Source: Pedobacter polaris | GTDB taxonomy: Bacteria > Bacteroidota > Bacteroidia > Sphingobacteriales > Sphingobacteriaceae | Length of the DNA: 64,000 nucleotides | Direction: 5' to 3' | NCBI RefSeq assembly: GCF_005116505.1 | Contig: NZ_SWBR01000002.1 | Location: 434,314 to 498,313, forward strand | Part shown: positions 61,952-64,000 of the stretch, one piece after another | Layout: each line of letters begins with the position of its first letter | How positions within the stretch are numbered: the first letter of the stretch is position 1 | Notes under the pieces: model-generated | What the model saw: only the letters and a program-made list of their open reading frames with translations | What the model was told of the DNA's origin: nothing | The model's database searches: none | Translations under genes and position numbers: made by a program

Positions 61952-62048
61952 TTCATACAATCGGGTTTAGGTAACAAAAGCTTGATTTTCATAGGAAGGA
62001 GTAAATCCTAACAAAGAGAAAAAGTATTAATGCTATAATTTATTATCA

Positions 62049-62534
62049 ATGAAATTTGCTAGAATTATAAAAGATACTTTAATCGTAACGATAATAATTA
62101 TTATTGCTATTCCATTAATTATTCTAATTTCTCCAATAGTTTTTATTTCCTTAATTAACACACATTTTACTAATAAGGCATATAAAAAAGCTTATCAAGA
62201 ATATTTATTAAAAATTAATGGCTGTAATTTCTTTTGTTACAATAATAAGCGGTCAATACAAAATTTAATTGAGCAAAAAATTTTACCATTACTTGATAAT
62301 GAGATAAATATCATTTTCTTAGATGGTAGGAAACCCGTATCAGATTTTAATAACTCTTATATTTCAACTGCATTATATGAAGTTAAAAACAAAATTGGTT
62401 TTCCTTATTTATTAAAAATTAGGGACGGTGTTGTGATCGATAAATCAATTAATGCTGAATTATATAAGACAATTAACCATAATAAAGATATGAATTCCCT
62501 TGTGGAGAAAATTGATTTGTTTTTTAAGGACTAA
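62049..62534 (+). CDS. Hypothetical membrane-anchored protein
   Basis: 161 residues. A long hydrophobic segment (about 11-38, TLIVTIIIIIAIPLIILISPIV) anchors the N-terminus; the rest is soluble, AT-rich in codon use, with INIIFLDGRKPVSDFNNSYI and KIGFPYLLKIRDGVVIDKSI. No recognised motif. It differs from its neighbours in more extreme A+T use, so it may be imported or a fast-evolving orphan. Confidence 0.65.
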   Translation: MKFARIIKDTLIVTIIIIIAIPLIILISPIVFISLINTHFTNKAYKKAYQEYLLKINGCNFFCYNNKRSIQNLIEQKILPLLDNEINIIFLDGRKPVSDFNNSYISTALYEVKNKIGFPYLLKIRDGVVIDKSINAELYKTINHNKDMNSLVEKIDLFFKD

Positions 62535-62781
62535 ATATTTTAAGCTAGAAGATTGCCATATTGTTCCTCCTTGCAATAACGGAAAGTACAAAAGGACTAC
62601 TGCCTGTGTGCTATAAACCTTATTGAAGTGTATGCCGTTTTTCACGGCAGCAACGAAAAGAAGGACTACAATTGCCATAAAATACTGACACTGTTTTTCT
62701 AATGTTAAAAAACCTTTTATATCTATTCTAAATGGCTTTTTGTGGCATTTTGAAAATAAATTATTTCTATCTTAGTAGCAT

Positions 62782-64000
62782 ATGCAATCATTTGATTTAG
62801 ATAAGACAGACGTTTCTAAGCTAAAGCAAGCAATAAGTGGTGATAATGAACAACTTAAAGCTACGCTGGCAGAATATCATGCGTCTGAAATTGCTATTTT
62901 ATTTGAGAGTATTAGCAGTGAAGACAGAGAGCGAATCATCAATTTGCTCGACATAGAAATTGCATCTGAAGTAATTTCTGAAATGCATGAAGAGGCGCAT
63001 CCTGAAGAATTACTTCTACAACTACATCCAGACAAGAGAACCGAAATTGTTGAGGAACTCGATTATGATGATGCGACGGATATTATTTCGCAGTTAGAGG
63101 AGCACGAGCAAAAAGAGATTTTAGGTGATTTAAGTGAGGATGATGCATCGAGCATTCGTAATTTATTAAGTTACGATGAGGAAACTGCGGGCGGTTTAAT
63201 GAATACTGAGGTTATTCGAATTAACCTTAACCTGACTAAGAAAGATGCAATTGACGAAATCATACGTCAAAGTGAAGAAATAGAAGAGTTCTACACCGTA
63301 AATGTAGTTGATGACCATAATATTTTTAAAGGTATTGTTTCCTTAAAAGACATTATTAAAGCTAAAGGTAATGCCAAAATAACAGATATGGTTAATGCTG
63401 ATGTGGTTTATGTAAAAGCAGGTACCGATCAAGAAGAAGTGGCTAAACTAATTTCTCAATATAATTTAACAAGTATTCCGGTTGTAGATGATGAAATGCA
63501 TTTACTTGGACGTGTTACTTTTGATGATGTAATTGATGTTTTAGAAGATGAGAATACAGAAGATTTCCTGAAAATATCTGGGGTTTCTGAAGATGAAGAA
63601 CTAAGTGGTAACTGGATAGAAGCGGTAAAATCTCGTTTACCTTGGTTAATTATCAATTTAGGTACGGCTTTTTTGGCTTCAGCAGTTGTTCGTCATTATG
63701 AAAATACATTAAATCACTTAGCCGTACTCTCTGCATATATGGTTATTATAGCAGGGATGGGGGGGAATGCGGCTACGCAAGCTTTAGCTGTAACAGTTAG
63801 GCGTATTTCATTAAACGATTTAACTGATAATCAAGCTTATAGAACTGTTTTAAAAGAATTTACTGTAGGCTTAATTAATGGTGCTGTTACGGGTTTGATT
63901 GTATTTGCTTTTGCTTACTTTTTTGATGCCAACCCTATGTTAGGTTTTGTTATCTTTTTAGCCATGACAGGGAATTTAGTAATTGCTGGTATTACTGGTT
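62782..64000 (+). CDS. mgtE: MgtE magnesium transporter, 3' end cut by window edge
   Basis: 406 complete codons from ATG 62782, frame open to the window edge. N-terminal MgtE_N domain (about 25-130, LLLQLHPDKRTEIVEELDYD; EELDYDDATDIISQLEEHEQ), two CBS domains (about 135-255, TEVIRINLNLTKKDAIDEII and SIPVVDDEMHLLGRVTFDDV), then the first membrane helices (AYMVIIAGMGGNAATQALAV with the family's GGNAATQ). The CBS region senses internal Mg2+ and gates the channel. It follows corA with one orphan gene between. Confidence 0.96.
   Translation, partial: MQSFDLDKTDVSKLKQAISGDNEQLKATLAEYHASEIAILFESISSEDRERIINLLDIEIASEVISEMHEEAHPEELLLQLHPDKRTEIVEELDYDDATDIISQLEEHEQKEILGDLSEDDASSIRNLLSYDEETAGGLMNTEVIRINLNLTKKDAIDEIIRQSEEIEEFYTVNVVDDHNIFKGIVSLKDIIKAKGNAKITDMVNADVVYVKAGTDQEEVAKLISQYNLTSIPVVDDEMHLLGRVTFDDVIDVLEDENTEDFLKISGVSEDEELSGNWIEAVKSRLPWLIINLGTAFLASAVVRHYENTLNHLAVLSAYMVIIAGMGGNAATQALAVTVRRISLNDLTDNQAYRTVLKEFTVGLINGAVTGLIVFAFAYFFDANPMLGFVIFLAMTGNLVIAGITG

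Noticed and set aside
1..64000. CRISPR array or Cas genes
   Set aside because: No regularly spaced direct repeats and no Cas-like protein were seen; the repeats present are dispersed and palindromic.

Overview
The window looks like chromosomal DNA from a Bacteroidota member of the Sphingobacteriaceae, probably Pedobacter or a close relative. The DNA is AT-rich. Both tRNA genes carry legible Bacteroidota promoters (TTG, 20 bases, TATATTTG). There is a type IX secretion cassette (gliding-motility C-terminal domain plus PorP/SprF), along with GH20 and GH3 glycosidases, a WbqC-family gene, and GTCAT-type intergenic repeats common in this phylum. Genus assignment is inference; no rRNA is present.

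1-24 kb is accessory and visibly decaying. It holds a truncated DUF3828-like gene and a 120-bp copy of its 3' end, a frameshifted REP-associated transposase, two lipoproteins, gene remnants (lipoprotein-like, zinc-dehydrogenase tail, AraC tail, unrecognised pieces), two identical tRNA-Lys(TTT) genes, and three copies of an intergenic element that ends in a tRNA-Lys-type terminator. Intact genes here are a zinc alcohol dehydrogenase, a GH20 hexosaminidase preceded by two LacI-type palindromes, an AraC regulator followed by two unrecognised genes, tandem 442-aa PqiA-like membrane proteins, a four-gene T9SS surface cassette (14.8-19.9 kb), a WYL regulator with a GyrI-like gene, and a PAS histidine kinase.

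24-37 kb is metabolic: GH3 glycosidase, OPT transporter, heptose-bisphosphate phosphatase, short transaldolase, and gltBD (glutamate synthase). 37-39 kb has three small unrecognised genes. 39-43 kb encodes a PaoABC-like molybdenum aldehyde oxidase with a twin-arginine signal on its iron-sulfur subunit.

43-64 kb is mostly conserved core: OmpA-type protein, TrmH-family methyltransferase, galK/galM (divergent), a GT87-GT2-polysaccharide deacetylase operon, nucleoside phosphorylase, YigZ, EamA transporter, ribD, prmC, xerD, aroQ, a TlpA-like thioredoxin, GT2 and LpxL-like acyltransferase, WbqC, CorA, and the start of mgtE running off the right edge.

I found no CRISPR array, no phage module and no clear new defence system. 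The best leads are the tandem PqiA-like pair, the T9SS cassette in which only one of three secreted proteins carries a sorting domain, the unrecognised gene pair at 10.4-11.4 kb, and the dispersed element tied to the tRNA-Lys locus.
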